A stretch of 64,000 nucleotides of DNA, taken from assembly GCF_001431595.1 (NCBI RefSeq), contig NZ_LDJO01000022.1, positions 1 to 64,000 on the forward strand. Reading direction: 5' to 3'. The stretch's first letter is position 1; the number at the start of each line of letters is the position of its first letter. The notes under the pieces were generated by a model that was not told where the DNA came from, did no database searches, and saw nothing but the letters and a program-made list of their open reading frames with translations. Of the stretch, positions 39,809 to 50,091 are shown in pieces. A program made the position numbers and the translations under genes. The DNA is from Stenotrophomonas acidaminiphila. GTDB lineage: Bacteria > Pseudomonadota > Gammaproteobacteria > Xanthomonadales > Xanthomonadaceae.

Positions 39809-42800
39809 ATGGCGAACAACCGCGCCCAGATTCTCATCACCGCCGTCGATCAGACGCGACGGGCCTTCCAGTCGATCAATGGCAGTCTGACGCAACTGCG
39901 CGACCAGGCCGGTCAGGTCGGTGCCGTCCTGTCTCGTATTGGTGGAGCCATCGGGATCGGGCTGGGTGTGCGCGAGCTGGTGGCGGTCGCGGATCAGTAC
40001 AAGAACCTGCAGGCCCGCCTCAAGCTCGCCGTCACCTCCCAAGAGGAGTTCAACCGCGCCGACGCGGCCCTCTTTGACATTGCCCAGCGCAACCGTGCAC
40101 CACTGGCGGAAACCATCACGCTCTATGCGCGGCTGGCACCATCGGTGCAGGCACTGGGGCGTTCGCAGGCGGACGTGCTGGCGGCCACCGATGCCATCGG
40201 GCAGGCGGTGTCGCTCTCCGGCGCATCCAGCGAGGCGGCAGCAGGCGCACTGATGCAGCTCGGACAGGCCTTCGCCTCGGGGCAACTGCGCGGTGAGGAA
40301 TTCAATTCCGTCGTCGAACAGACGCCGCGACTGGCGCAGGCCATCGCCGACGGGATGGGCGTGCCGCTGGGCTCGCTGCGGGCACTGGCGCAGGAAGGCA
40401 AGATCACCTCGGCGGCGGTGCTCGATGCGTTGCTCAATCAGCGCGAACGCCTCACCGAGGAATACGCGAGCCTGCCCGATACGGTCGCGGGCGCGTTCAC
40501 CCGCCTGAAGAACGCCTTCCAGCGCGCTTTCGGCGAGCGCGATGCCAGTTCCGGTTTGACGGCAGGACTCGCGCAAGCCATTCAGCTCGTCGCCAAGCAT
40601 CTGGAGCTGCTGATTAATCTGGCGGGTGTCGTGCTGGTCGCCGCCTTTGGCCGGATGGCGGGTGCCTTCGCCACCAGCATCGCCGCTGCGCGCGCCGAAG
40701 CAGCGGCGCGACTGGCCAACCTGCGCACCCTCCAAGCCGAGGCGCTGGCACGGGTACGTGTAGCCGATGCCGCCTTGGCGCAGGCGCGGGCGCAAGGCCT
40801 CGCCAGCAGCGCACTGGTCGCCGACGCGGCGAAGGCCCGACTGCAAGCGACCGGCGCCAGTAGCGCCGTGACGCAGGCTGTTGCATCCACCACGCTGCTG
40901 GGGCGGGCGGCAGGGTTGTTGCGCGGGGCGCTGGCACTGCTGGGCGGCCCCATCGGCCTCATCGTCACCACGGTGACGCTGCTGGCGGGTGCGCTCTATT
41001 CGGCACGCAACGCCGTGGTCGAGTTCGGCGGCAAGAGCGCGTCAATCAAGCAGATCGCCGTCGCCATCTGGGAACTGGTGGTCGAGAAGGTTCTTGCGGT
41101 CGTCGACGCCTTGGGGCAACTGGTCGGTGTCAACGATCTCTCCTGGGCTCGCGTGCGCGAGGTGATGATCGGCGCGCTCACCACCATCGGCACGGCGATC
41201 CGCGCGATGGTCAATGGCGTCATCGGCGCGTTCAACGCGGTCGGCAGTGTCGCGGGTATCACGGCAGCCTTCTTCGTCGAGCGCTTCCGCAATGCCTTCT
41301 CCGACATTGGGGCACTGGCGCAGGCCTTGGGCCAGGACGTGGCCGCCGCGTTCAGCGGTGATTTCTCCATGTCATCGCTACGCACCGTCCTCGGTCGCCG
41401 ACTCGAGGAGATGCATGACTTTGGCGAGGCGCTCGCAGACACCGTGCGCGACGCGGTAACGCGCGACTACGTCGGGGAAGCTGCTCAGGCCATCGCTGGC
41501 CGCATCCGGGCTGAACAAGAGCAGCCGGGCGTATTCGGTCGCGCACAACCGCCGACGCCACCCACTTCCGGCAAGAGCGCACAGGCCGACAAACTGGCCC
41601 TGGTACGGGCGCAGGCCGAGGCGGAATTCAAGCTCCTCAAGGATGCCTTGGAGCGTCAATCGCGGGCGCTGGATGCCGCGCTCGAAGATCGGTTGATTTC
41701 GCTGAAGGATTACTACGCCGCCAAGACGCGGATTGAGCAGCAGGAAATTGACGCGGAAATCCGCCGCGTACAGGCATCGCTCGCGGAACAGCAACGGCTG
41801 GTCAATACGGGCAAGGACGAATCCGCCCGCCTCAAGGCGAAGGCCGAAGTCGCCAAGGCGGAAGCCGAGCTGATCGTACTCAACAACCGGCGCAGCGACA
41901 TCGAGCAGGCCAATGCCCGCGCAGCGGCGCAGGCCGAACGCGAACTGGCTGATGCCTTGGCGCAAACGCGTGAGGAACTGGCGCAGATCACCGGCACCGC
42001 CACCGATGCCGACCGGCAGGCGGCGATTGCCCGCAGCTACCGCGATCTGCGCGCGCGTCTGACCGCTGAAAGCGATGCCGACGGCGTGTCGCTGGTGGAT
42101 CGGCTGATCGACGTCAAAGCCGCGCAAGCCAATCTGGCAGCGCTCGAAGCCCAGTGGCAGCAAGTCACCGAACGCCTACGCAATGCGCAGGAAGCCATCG
42201 GCATCCAGCAGCAGGCGGGCCTGCTGACCGAAGCGCAGGCGCGTCAGCAGATCGTCGCCTTGCAGCAGCAATCGGCCAGCGAGATGGAACGTCTGTTGCC
42301 GACCATGCAGCAGGCCGCGCAGGCCATCGGCCCGGACGCGGTGATCCGCGTGCAGGCGTGGCGCAACGAACTGGAGCGCACCCGTCTCACGGTCGATGAA
42401 ATGGCTCCACTGTGGAACCGCATCGGCGAGAGTTTCGGCTCGGCCCTCAACGGCATGATCACCGGTGCGCAGACCTGGCGCAGCGCCTTGGCGAGCATCT
42501 TCCAGCAGGTGGCCGACGCCTTCCTGCAGCAGATCGTGATCCAGCCGTTTCAGCAGTGGATGGCGATGCAGGTGCGGATGCTGGCGATGAAGCTCGGCTT
42601 CATCCAGCAGGAACAAACCGCCGACGTGGCCGCCAGTACCGCCAAGGTCGCCCAGAAAACCACCGAGACCACCGCCGTGGTGTCGATGGATGCGGCCAAG
42701 GCCGGAGCCGGTGCGGCCGCGTCGCAGGCATCCATTCCTGTCGTCGGCCCGGGGTTGGCCATTGCCGCAATGGTGGCGATGGTCGCGGCGGTGATGGCGC

Positions 42801-43195
42801 TGTTGGGCGGCATCAAGAAATTCGCAGGCGGCGGTCTGGTGTCCGGCCCCGGCAGCGCCACATCGGATTCGATTCCGGCGCGACTGTCAGCAGGCGAATA
42901 CGTGGTGCGCGCCGCCGCCGTGCGGCAAGTGGGCGTGGCCTTTCTCGACTCGCTCAACGGCTTGTCGGTCGGGCCACGTTTCCGTGGCGGTGAGCTGGCC
43001 TTTGCGGCAGGCGGGTTGGTGCCGGAAGTGAAGGTGCCGCCCGCGCAGCCGCAGATGAATCAGGCGGTGCGCATCGTCAACGCCATTGATCCGGGCGTCA
43101 CCCACGACCACCTGCAAACGCCTGCCGGAGAGCGGGTCATCGTCAACATCATCGGGCGCAACGCACGGGCGATCCGCTCGGCGCTGAACGGCTGA
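39809..43195 (+). CDS. tail tape measure protein
   Basis: The 1128-aa protein sets tail length. The N-terminal TMP domain covers about residues 75-260 (LRGEEFNSVVEQTPRLAQAI). Two hydrophobic stretches (about 265-285; 370-395 with LLGGPIGLIVTTVTLLAG) and a third near 970-1000 (GPGLAIAAMVAMVAAVMALL) could insert in membrane. Long Ala/Arg/Gln coiled coils fill 600-900. It ends with GlyPhe-rich motifs as usual. Confidence 0.93.
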   Translation: MANNRAQILITAVDQTRRAFQSINGSLTQLRDQAGQVGAVLSRIGGAIGIGLGVRELVAVADQYKNLQARLKLAVTSQEEFNRADAALFDIAQRNRAPLAETITLYARLAPSVQALGRSQADVLAATDAIGQAVSLSGASSEAAAGALMQLGQAFASGQLRGEEFNSVVEQTPRLAQAIADGMGVPLGSLRALAQEGKITSAAVLDALLNQRERLTEEYASLPDTVAGAFTRLKNAFQRAFGERDASSGLTAGLAQAIQLVAKHLELLINLAGVVLVAAFGRMAGAFATSIAAARAEAAARLANLRTLQAEALARVRVADAALAQARAQGLASSALVADAAKARLQATGASSAVTQAVASTTLLGRAAGLLRGALALLGGPIGLIVTTVTLLAGALYSARNAVVEFGGKSASIKQIAVAIWELVVEKVLAVVDALGQLVGVNDLSWARVREVMIGALTTIGTAIRAMVNGVIGAFNAVGSVAGITAAFFVERFRNAFSDIGALAQALGQDVAAAFSGDFSMSSLRTVLGRRLEEMHDFGEALADTVRDAVTRDYVGEAAQAIAGRIRAEQEQPGVFGRAQPPTPPTSGKSAQADKLALVRAQAEAEFKLLKDALERQSRALDAALEDRLISLKDYYAAKTRIEQQEIDAEIRRVQASLAEQQRLVNTGKDESARLKAKAEVAKAEAELIVLNNRRSDIEQANARAAAQAERELADALAQTREELAQITGTATDADRQAAIARSYRDLRARLTAESDADGVSLVDRLIDVKAAQANLAALEAQWQQVTERLRNAQEAIGIQQQAGLLTEAQARQQIVALQQQSASEMERLLPTMQQAAQAIGPDAVIRVQAWRNELERTRLTVDEMAPLWNRIGESFGSALNGMITGAQTWRSALASIFQQVADAFLQQIVIQPFQQWMAMQVRMLAMKLGFIQQEQTADVAASTAKVAQKTTETTAVVSMDAAKAGAGAAASQASIPVVGPGLAIAAMVAMVAAVMALLGGIKKFAGGGLVSGPGSATSDSIPARLSAGEYVVRAAAVRQVGVAFLDSLNGLSVGPRFRGGELAFAAGGLVPEVKVPPAQPQMNQAVRIVNAIDPGVTHDHLQTPAGERVIVNIIGRNARAIRSALNG

Positions 43196-43213
43196 ATCAA
43201 GGAGCACTTCACA

Positions 43214-44272
43214 ATGGCACTGCTGTTCATCGACGGCTTCGACCACTACGACCCGCAGGCGCTGGACGACTTCGGCGAGCCGTGGCTTGCGCGCGGCAAG
43301 GCGGCCTATCTGTCGCCGCAGGCCACCCGCGTGCAGGGGCGGCGTCCGTCGTCCTTTGCGCTGCGCCTGCCGGAAGGTTCGGGCGGCGGCTATGTCAAGA
43401 ACCTGGACAGCACCAAGACCAGCCTCATCATCGGTGCGTCGATCCGCGTCGTGCCCTACGAGAACACCTACACCGAACCCTTGCTGCTGGGCGTGCGCGA
43501 TGCCAACGCGCAGGTCGCGCATCTGGTGAAGGTCGGCGAGGACGGGCGACTCAAGCTCTACCGCTGGCAGTACGGCTACGAGCAGTTGATCACCACCTCG
43601 GTGACTACGGCCCCGGCGCGCGGCTGGCACTACATCGAATTGCAGGTCACCCAAGGCACCAGCAACGGGGTGCTGTCGGTGCGCATCAACGGAGTGCTGG
43701 CGATCCAGATGAGCGCGCAGAACACGATTCAGGGCGGCGGCCAGTTGCTCACCGCCTTCCTCGGGGCGATTCCGGGGCAGTCCTGCCCATTGACCCTTGA
43801 TGTCGATGACTTCTACATCGCCGACACCAGCGGCACGATCAACAACACCTTTCTGGGCGACGTGCGCGTCGATGCCTTGCAGGCGCAAGCCGATGGCAGC
43901 CTGAACCAGTGGACGGTGACGCCCTCCGGCACTGCCGCGTGGGAAGCGGTCAGCGACGAGGATGAAACCACCTTTATCACCGCGCCCAGCGCCGGGCTGC
44001 GCCAGAGCTTCGATGTCGCGCCACTGCCGGTGATGGCCACACCAGCGGTGTTCGGCGTGCAACTGACGATGCTCGCGCGCAAGACCGATGCGGGCTTGGG
44101 CAAGTTGAAGGGCCTTGTGGTCAGTGGCGCGCAAACCGCCGTCAGCCCCGAGGTGATCCTGCAGGAACAGCAGGCGTGGCAGTGCGCGCTGTTCGAGCGC
44201 AATCCGAACGGCAACGTGCAGTGGACGGAGGCCGCCTTCAACGCCGCCGAGTTCGGGGTGGAATCGGCATGA
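43214..44272 (+). CDS. tail protein with lectin-like (LamG) fold
   Basis: A 352-aa protein starting MALLFIDGFDHYDPQALDDF. The jelly-roll pattern (GWHYIELQVTQGTSNGVLSV, VRINGVLAIQM) suggests a concanavalin-like domain that binds sugars. It lies after the tape measure among tail-tip genes, so it may be part of the tail tip or adhesion. Overlaps the next gene by 4 bases. Confidence 0.72.
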   Translation: MALLFIDGFDHYDPQALDDFGEPWLARGKAAYLSPQATRVQGRRPSSFALRLPEGSGGGYVKNLDSTKTSLIIGASIRVVPYENTYTEPLLLGVRDANAQVAHLVKVGEDGRLKLYRWQYGYEQLITTSVTTAPARGWHYIELQVTQGTSNGVLSVRINGVLAIQMSAQNTIQGGGQLLTAFLGAIPGQSCPLTLDVDDFYIADTSGTINNTFLGDVRVDALQAQADGSLNQWTVTPSGTAAWEAVSDEDETTFITAPSAGLRQSFDVAPLPVMATPAVFGVQLTMLARKTDAGLGKLKGLVVSGAQTAVSPEVILQEQQAWQCALFERNPNGNVQWTEAAFNAAEFGVESA

Positions 44273-45843
44273 CGGATCGCCTCATCACCCGGCACGTCAC
44301 GGAGACTTCAAGCCAGCCGGTGCCGGGAAGCGAACTGCCGGAGTTTCAAGGTGAGGTGCTGTCGCTCGCCGCCTCAGGCAGCCTGACCGCTGAACTGGCC
44401 ACCGAAACCGCCAGCGCACCGTGGCCACCGGATCGTGCCGCGACGTGGCTGGCCGAAGTGCTGGCCAAGCCCTGGCCGCCGCTGATTGGGCCGGTGTTCG
44501 TGGTCGAGGTGCTGCGCCGGGACACGGCATCGAGCGCCATCGTCGCCACCGGCATGGATGCCTTTGGCGATACGCCGTGGCCACAGGCGCAACGCGGCGT
44601 GTTTGCCTTCCGCCATGACTGGGTCGAGCCGCTGGTCGAAAGGCTGGCGTGGCAGACCAGCGTGACGCGGCTGGCCAGCGGCAACGAATCACGCCAAGCC
44701 CGCCGCAAGGTGCCGCGCCGCACGCTGACCTATCAGGTCGGCAATGCGCGCCCGAGCGATGCGCTGGTGGCCGACTGGCTGGCCGACCATCTGGGCCAGC
44801 GTGCGTGGTGGCCGCTGCCGCAGCACGCCGTGCCGCTGACCGCGCCCGCCGAAGCCGGTGCGCTGGCCCTCGATGTGCTGGAGGCTGACTGGCGGCACTT
44901 CGTGCCCGCACGCGCCGATCTGCTGCTCGACTGGAACGGCGTACAAGGCTGGCAAGGCGACGACATCTGGGCGCTGCTGATCGCACCGGATGGTTGGCAG
45001 CAGGTGCAGTTGAGTCAGGTCGATCCGGATACTTTGTGGCTCACCGAACCCTTGGCTCGTCACGCGCCGCTGGGCAGCAGCGTGCTGCCGCTGGTGTGGG
45101 GTCGCGCGCTTGATCCTGCCGATCTCACCCAATGGGTGCCGGGCATGGTCGGCGGCAACGTGGTGGCCCAGCTCGAACCAGCACCGCCGCCCGATGCCGA
45201 TCTGCTCCACGACCCGTGGCTGGACGATCTGCCGGTCTGGCCCGATGGCAACTGGCGGGACGATCCGACCGCCGTGGCCTCGGCCACCATCATCCGGCAG
45301 GATTTCTCGCCTGCCGACGCGTGGGTGCGCCGCGACGATCCGTGGGCAACCACGACTTTGCAGCGGCGCTATCTGGCGAACGGCCCGGATGAGATTGAAA
45401 TCTGGCGCGCGCGCCTGTGGGAAACGCAGGGGCGACTCAATGCCTTCTGGCTGCCCGATGGCTTGGCTCCGATCTTATGGGTGACGGCGGATGCCGATCC
45501 GGACGATGGCTTCATCCGCGTGGATGGCAAAGATGCCTCTGCGCAATTTTCCGCCTTCTGGCATCGCCCCGCCGCCTGCCTGATCGTGCATCAGGACGGC
45601 TATCAGCAGTACGCCATGACGGCAACCTGCCATCTGGACGGCGACGCGGTGCTGGTGCTGCGCTCTGGCCTCGACGACTGGGTGCCCGCAGGCAGCCGAA
45701 TCATTCGCCTCGCCCGTTGCCGCCTCGACCACGACGCCATCGACCTGTACTGGCACAGCCCGACCTTGGTGGAAATCACTCTGACCGCACGCCAGTTGCC
45801 CGAACCACGCGGCAACGACCGCATCACCTACGAGCCCGCCTGA
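44269..45843 (+). CDS. large tail-tip protein, unknown family
   Basis: A 524-aa protein starting MTDRLITRHVTETSSQPVPG. Mixed beta-rich, Trp-rich domains; no enzyme motif. Position between the lectin-like protein and the DUF2163 protein places it in the distal tail. Probably a structural tail-tip subunit. Confidence 0.72.
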   Translation: MTDRLITRHVTETSSQPVPGSELPEFQGEVLSLAASGSLTAELATETASAPWPPDRAATWLAEVLAKPWPPLIGPVFVVEVLRRDTASSAIVATGMDAFGDTPWPQAQRGVFAFRHDWVEPLVERLAWQTSVTRLASGNESRQARRKVPRRTLTYQVGNARPSDALVADWLADHLGQRAWWPLPQHAVPLTAPAEAGALALDVLEADWRHFVPARADLLLDWNGVQGWQGDDIWALLIAPDGWQQVQLSQVDPDTLWLTEPLARHAPLGSSVLPLVWGRALDPADLTQWVPGMVGGNVVAQLEPAPPPDADLLHDPWLDDLPVWPDGNWRDDPTAVASATIIRQDFSPADAWVRRDDPWATTTLQRRYLANGPDEIEIWRARLWETQGRLNAFWLPDGLAPILWVTADADPDDGFIRVDGKDASAQFSAFWHRPAACLIVHQDGYQQYAMTATCHLDGDAVLVLRSGLDDWVPAGSRIIRLARCRLDHDAIDLYWHSPTLVEITLTARQLPEPRGNDRITYEPA

Positions 45844-45845
45844 CC

Positions 45846-46634
45846 ATGAGCCAGAACCCTTTGCAGGAGGTGGAGCTGTACGCCTTTTCCAGCAACACCG
45901 CCCAGTTCTTCCTGACCCCGCACGAATTCGATGTCGATCTCGACGGTAATCTGTACAGCAGCCTCTCCATCGAACGCAACGAACTGGCGCTGGGTGCCGA
46001 AGCGGCCAAGTCGGCGCTGGAACTGAAGCTGCCACCGAACAGCGAACTGGTGCGGCATCTGCTGGCCACCACGCTGACCGGCGAAACCACCTCCGTCACC
46101 TTGCGTATCGGTCAGCGCGATAACTGGGGCGACTACTGGTGGCTGTCCGGCACGCGCTGGATGGGGCGTGTGCTGGGTGTGGAGATTGCCGACGATCAGG
46201 CGCGCATCCGCTGTGAATCGGCGCAGGTCAGTTTGAAGCGCATCGGGCTGCGCAGGCTCTACAGCCGCAAGTGTTCGCACGTCCTGTATTCCAGCGCTTG
46301 TGGGGCATCGCCGATCACCGACAGCGCCTTCGTCACCGAGGTCTATGGCCGCAGTGTCGAACTCGACGGCGGTGTGCCGGGCGGCGTCAGCGGCGGCCTG
46401 GCCGGTGGCTGGCTGCAAACGCCCGATGGCGCGCGGCACATGATCATCAACGACTACGGCAGCGGCGTGGAGTTGCTCTATCCGGTGGCCATCGAGCCGG
46501 GCACCGAAGTGCTGCTGACGGTCGGCTGCGACCACAGCACAGCAACGTGCGCCGGACGCTTCGGCAACCTCGACAACTACGGCGGCTTTCCCGCCATCCC
46601 GAGCAAGAACCCGTTTTCGACGGGCGTGTTCTGA
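45846..46634 (+). CDS. DUF2163 / BR0599-like tail protein
   Basis: The 262-aa protein begins MSQNPLQEVELYAFSSNT. A Cys-containing block RRLYSRKCSHVLYSSACG near residue 140 and a C-terminal FGNLDNYGGFPAIPSKNPF are typical of DUF2163. In gene-transfer agents and siphophages these proteins form part of the tail-tip hub. Confidence 0.88.
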   Translation: MSQNPLQEVELYAFSSNTAQFFLTPHEFDVDLDGNLYSSLSIERNELALGAEAAKSALELKLPPNSELVRHLLATTLTGETTSVTLRIGQRDNWGDYWWLSGTRWMGRVLGVEIADDQARIRCESAQVSLKRIGLRRLYSRKCSHVLYSSACGASPITDSAFVTEVYGRSVELDGGVPGGVSGGLAGGWLQTPDGARHMIINDYGSGVELLYPVAIEPGTEVLLTVGCDHSTATCAGRFGNLDNYGGFPAIPSKNPFSTGVF

Positions 46635-46667
46635 ATCCCTGCGTTCTGAATTCCTGGAGAAATCGTC

Positions 46668-46895
46668 ATGTGGTACCTCGTCGTCATCGTGGTGGCGGCG
46701 CTGGTTTCGGTCGCGCTCGCCCCGAAACCGCCCGAACCAAAACCCGCATCGCTGTCCGACGTCGATGCGCCCACCGCCGAAGAAGGCCGACCGATTCCGG
46801 TGGTGTTCGGCACTGTGCTGCTGCGCGGGGCCAACGTGGTCTGGTACGGCGACCTGGCCGCCGATCCGATCCGCAAGAAAGGCGGCAAGAAGTGA
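46668..46895 (+). CDS. small membrane-anchored tail-region protein
   Basis: A 75-aa protein with an N-terminal hydrophobic helix (residues 2-18, YLVVIVVAALVSVALA) then a conserved tail-assembly-like strand RPIPVVFGTVLLRGANVVWYGD. Homologous stretches occur at the start of larger tail-tip proteins, so it may be a split domain. Overlaps the next gene. Confidence 0.7.
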   Translation: MWYLVVIVVAALVSVALAPKPPEPKPASLSDVDAPTAEEGRPIPVVFGTVLLRGANVVWYGDLAADPIRKKGGKK

Positions 46896-47098
46896 GCGCG
46901 GACATGATCGTCACCATCGACGACGTGCGCGCCGCTGGCCTGTGCGTGAACGGCACGCGCGTCTGGTTCGCCCGTCACGATCTGGACTTCCGCGCCTTTC
47001 TGCGTGAGGGCTGCACGGCTGAAACCTTGCTGGCCACGGGTGATGCGATGGCGTTGCGGGTGGTCGATCGTGCGCGCATTCGGTTGGAGGTGCGCTGA
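46892..47098 (+). CDS. small tail-region protein (68 aa)
   Basis: Starts at GTG overlapping the previous stop; an ATG at 46904 is an alternative. MIVTIDDVRAAGLCVNGTRVWFARHDLDF... resembles small proteins before the hub gene in related phages. Unknown role. Confidence 0.7.
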   Translation: MSADMIVTIDDVRAAGLCVNGTRVWFARHDLDFRAFLREGCTAETLLATGDAMALRVVDRARIRLEVR

Positions 47099-49371
47099 TG
47101 GGCGGCAGCAGCAAGAAGCAAACCGTCGGCTACCGCTACCGCATGGGCCTGCATCTGGTGCTGTGCCAAGGGCCGGTCGATGCCGTGCAGGAAATCCAGA
47201 TGGGTGAGCGCACTGCGTGGGGCGATGCCGACCGTGGGCCGCTATCCAGTGGGCACGGCCTCACCAGCCTGTCCATCAACAAGCCGACGCTGTTTGGCGG
47301 TGATGAGCGCGAAGGCGGTGTGGTCGGCACCATCGACGTGCTGCCCGGCGGCCCGAGCCAAGGGCGCAACGATTACCTGATGGCGCGCCTCGGCAGCGCC
47401 ATTCCGGCGTTCCGGGGCGTGCTGTCGCTGGTGGCGCGGCAAATCCTGTTCGCCGCCAACAACCCCTACATCAAACCGTGGGCGGTGCGCGTGCGCCGCT
47501 TCACGGCGGGCTGGCACGACGCTGCGTGGATGGAGTGGAACGCCGAAGTGCGTGCGTGGGATGACGAGCAGGGCCGCGAGGTCAGTGTCGGCATGAACCC
47601 GGCGCACATCCTCGTGCAATGTCTGACTGACCCGCATTGGGGGATGGGTTATCCGCAGGACAGCATCGGCTGGAGTTTCTGGAACGTGGCGTGGGCCCTG
47701 TCGGATGAGGGCTTTGGGCTGAACCTGATCTGGACGCGCCAGCAGCCTATCGAGAGCTTCATCGGGCAAGTCGTCGATCACATCGGCGGCATCCTCTACA
47801 CCGATCCGGAGCAAGGCACGTTCGAGCTGAAACTGCTGCGCGACGACTACTGGATCGACAGCCTGCCGCAACTGGGGCCGGACGAGATCGTGCGACTGGA
47901 ACGCTTCGAGCGTGCCCAGTGGGGCGAGCTGCCCAACGAACTGACCGTGGTCTATACCGACTGGCAGACCGGCGGCGACACCACCGTCACCGTGGAAAAC
48001 CTCGCCGCCATCCAGTTGCAGGGCGGCGTGATCAACCAGCGCCGCGACTACCCGGGCGTCAACTACGGGCCGCTGGCCGCGCGGCTGGCGCTGCGCGATC
48101 TGCGCGCCTTGGGTTCGCCGCTGGCGCGTATGACCCTGACCGTGGCGCGCGACACGCTGGAACGTGCGCCGCTGCCGGGCGATGTGTTCCTGCTCAACTG
48201 GCCGCGTCTGGGCATCGACCAGATGGTGGTGCGTGTGACCGGCATCGACACCGGCACGCTGGGCGCATTGGAGTGGCGCATCGAAGCGATGGAGGACGTG
48301 TTCGGGCTGGACAACGTGGTGCTCGCTCCGCCGCCGCCCATCATCGAAGAGCCGACGCTGGAGCCGCTGCCGCCCGCGCTGGTGCTGGCGCTGGAGATTC
48401 CGTACTGGGAACTGGCGCGCAGCTTGTCGCGGGCCGAACTCGATTACCTCACCGACACCGATGCCGCCGTCGGCGCACTGGCCGCTGCCGGTGGTGCGGG
48501 GCAACTGAACTGGCAGCTCGCCACGGGCACGTCCGCAGGTGACATCGCCAGCATTGCCAGCGAGGACTACGCGCCGTTGCTCACGCTGGATGCGGCTTTG
48601 TCCGCCAGCGAAACCGATGCCGTCAGCGTGCCGGTGACCGCCATCAGCCAACCCGAGCGACTGGCCGTGGGCGACTACGCCTATCTGGTCGATGCCGGTG
48701 GTGACATCCGCGAAGCCGTGGTCGTGCTGGCCTTCGACGCCGCAAACGCCCGCATCGATCTGGCACGCGGGGTGCTCGACACCACGCCACATACGCACGT
48801 CAGCGGCACGCGGCTGATCGGCGTCGGCGAATGGCTGGCCGCCGAAGGTGCGGAGCGCGCACCGGGCGAGTCGGTGTTCGTCGGCGCGATCCCGCGCACC
48901 TCCACCGATCAGGGGGATGCGGTGCTGGCCAGCAATGGCCAGCCGCTGGTGCTGACGGGGCGGCAGGCTTTGCCGTATCCGCCCGGACGTATTCGCCTCA
49001 ATGGCCAGACCGAGCCCGCCGTGGTGGCCGGTGATCTCACCATTACATGGGCCCACCGTGACCGCACGCAGCAGACGGCCTACCTCGTGCAGCAGGACGA
49101 AGGCGACATCGGCCCGGAACCGGGCGTGAGCTACACAGTTCGCATCCGTGATCGCAACGATGCGTTGGCGCATACCGACACCGGCATCACCGGCAACAGC
49201 TTCGTCTGGAACGTGACCACCGCCGCATCGGATGCGGGGGCACTGGGTGACCGCGTCACGCTGGAAATCACCGCCGAGCGCGCTGGGCTGGAGAGCTGGC
49301 AGCCGCAGGTGCGGCAGGTCATTCGCGCGGGCTACGGCCTGCACTACGGCAACTATTACGGAGGACTCTGA
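47098..49371 (+). CDS. tail-tip hub / host-specificity protein
   Basis: A 757-aa protein beginning MGGSSKKQTVGYRYRMGLHL. N-terminal hub-like domains (residues 1-400: LSINKPTLFGGDEREGGVV) and a C-terminal fibronectin-like part (RIRDRNDALAHTDTGITG). Comparable in place to lambda J: the central baseplate/tip fibre that contacts the cell. Coupled to both neighbours. Confidence 0.82.
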   Translation: MGGSSKKQTVGYRYRMGLHLVLCQGPVDAVQEIQMGERTAWGDADRGPLSSGHGLTSLSINKPTLFGGDEREGGVVGTIDVLPGGPSQGRNDYLMARLGSAIPAFRGVLSLVARQILFAANNPYIKPWAVRVRRFTAGWHDAAWMEWNAEVRAWDDEQGREVSVGMNPAHILVQCLTDPHWGMGYPQDSIGWSFWNVAWALSDEGFGLNLIWTRQQPIESFIGQVVDHIGGILYTDPEQGTFELKLLRDDYWIDSLPQLGPDEIVRLERFERAQWGELPNELTVVYTDWQTGGDTTVTVENLAAIQLQGGVINQRRDYPGVNYGPLAARLALRDLRALGSPLARMTLTVARDTLERAPLPGDVFLLNWPRLGIDQMVVRVTGIDTGTLGALEWRIEAMEDVFGLDNVVLAPPPPIIEEPTLEPLPPALVLALEIPYWELARSLSRAELDYLTDTDAAVGALAAAGGAGQLNWQLATGTSAGDIASIASEDYAPLLTLDAALSASETDAVSVPVTAISQPERLAVGDYAYLVDAGGDIREAVVVLAFDAANARIDLARGVLDTTPHTHVSGTRLIGVGEWLAAEGAERAPGESVFVGAIPRTSTDQGDAVLASNGQPLVLTGRQALPYPPGRIRLNGQTEPAVVAGDLTITWAHRDRTQQTAYLVQQDEGDIGPEPGVSYTVRIRDRNDALAHTDTGITGNSFVWNVTTAASDAGALGDRVTLEITAERAGLESWQPQVRQVIRAGYGLHYGNYYGGL

Positions 49372-49721
49372 TGGCCAATACCGACCCGAACCTTGGGCTG
49401 ACCTACGGCTGGACGCTGGGCGAAAGCGGCTGGGGCAACGCGATGGACGCCAACTTGAAGCGCCTCGGCGCAACCGTGGGCCTGTCCGTGAAAGACCGCG
49501 ACCTGACCACGCCACCGGCCAGCCCCGCCGATGGTGATCGCTACATCGTGCCTGCCGCCGCCACCGGCGCGTGGGCAGGCAAAGCCAACCAGATCGCCGT
49601 GCGCATCGAGGGCGCGTGGGAGTTCTACCCGCCCAAGGTGGGCTGGCTTTGCTACATCGAGGACGAGGCCAAGCTCTCGGCCTACAAGCCCGCTGGCTGG
49701 AGCGCGGGCATCGCCATCTGA
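49371..49721 (+). CDS. DUF2793-like tail protein
   Basis: A 116-aa protein with the DUF2793 pattern (LGLTYGWTLGESGWGNAMDA; PPASPADGDRYIVPAAATGAW). Usually found fused to or following tail fibres. Followed by a terminator. Confidence 0.85.
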   Translation: MANTDPNLGLTYGWTLGESGWGNAMDANLKRLGATVGLSVKDRDLTTPPASPADGDRYIVPAAATGAWAGKANQIAVRIEGAWEFYPPKVGWLCYIEDEAKLSAYKPAGWSAGIAI

Positions 49722-49744
49722 AACCCATTCCGCCGCAACCACCG

Positions 49745-49767
49745 AACCCGCCCACGAGGCGGGTTTT
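49745..49767 (+). terminator. terminator after tail operon
   Basis: AACCCGCC / GGCGGGTT with a 5-base loop and a T-run. It separates tail genes from the lysis cassette. Confidence 0.82.
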
Positions 49768-49785
49768 GCATTTTGGAGACCTGTA

Positions 49786-50091
49786 ATGACCGACCAAGAA
49801 CAACAACCCGCCGCCCTTGTGGAAAACATGCTCCTGCTGCGCAAAGAGGACTTCGATGAACTGCTGAGCCACGCCGCCGAACGTGGAGCAGAGCGGGTGC
49901 TGGCCCATCTCGGGCTGGAAAACGGTCACGCCGCCCGCGACATCCGCGAATTGCGCGACTTGCTGGAAGCGTGGCGTGATGCCCGCCGCACCGCGTGGCA
50001 GACCGCCGTGAAGGTCATCACCACCGGCATGCTGGCCGCGCTGCTGGTCGGAGCTGCCATCAAGTTGAAGCTGATGGGAGGCGCGCAATGA
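49786..50091 (+). CDS. DUF6127-like membrane protein of lysis cassette
   Basis: A 101-aa protein: helical acidic N-terminus, then one C-terminal transmembrane helix (VITTGMLAALLVGAAIKL). First gene after the terminator and coupled to the holin-like gene. Might be a holin or antiholin partner. Confidence 0.7.
   Translation: MTDQEQQPAALVENMLLLRKEDFDELLSHAAERGAERVLAHLGLENGHAARDIRELRDLLEAWRDARRTAWQTAVKVITTGMLAALLVGAAIKLKLMGGAQ

Noticed and set aside
47242-50088. Long open frame (948 codons) on the minus strand opposite the tail-hub gene
   Set aside because: It mirrors a GC-rich gene with clear tail homology and crosses three real genes; its protein has no sensible composition or domains.
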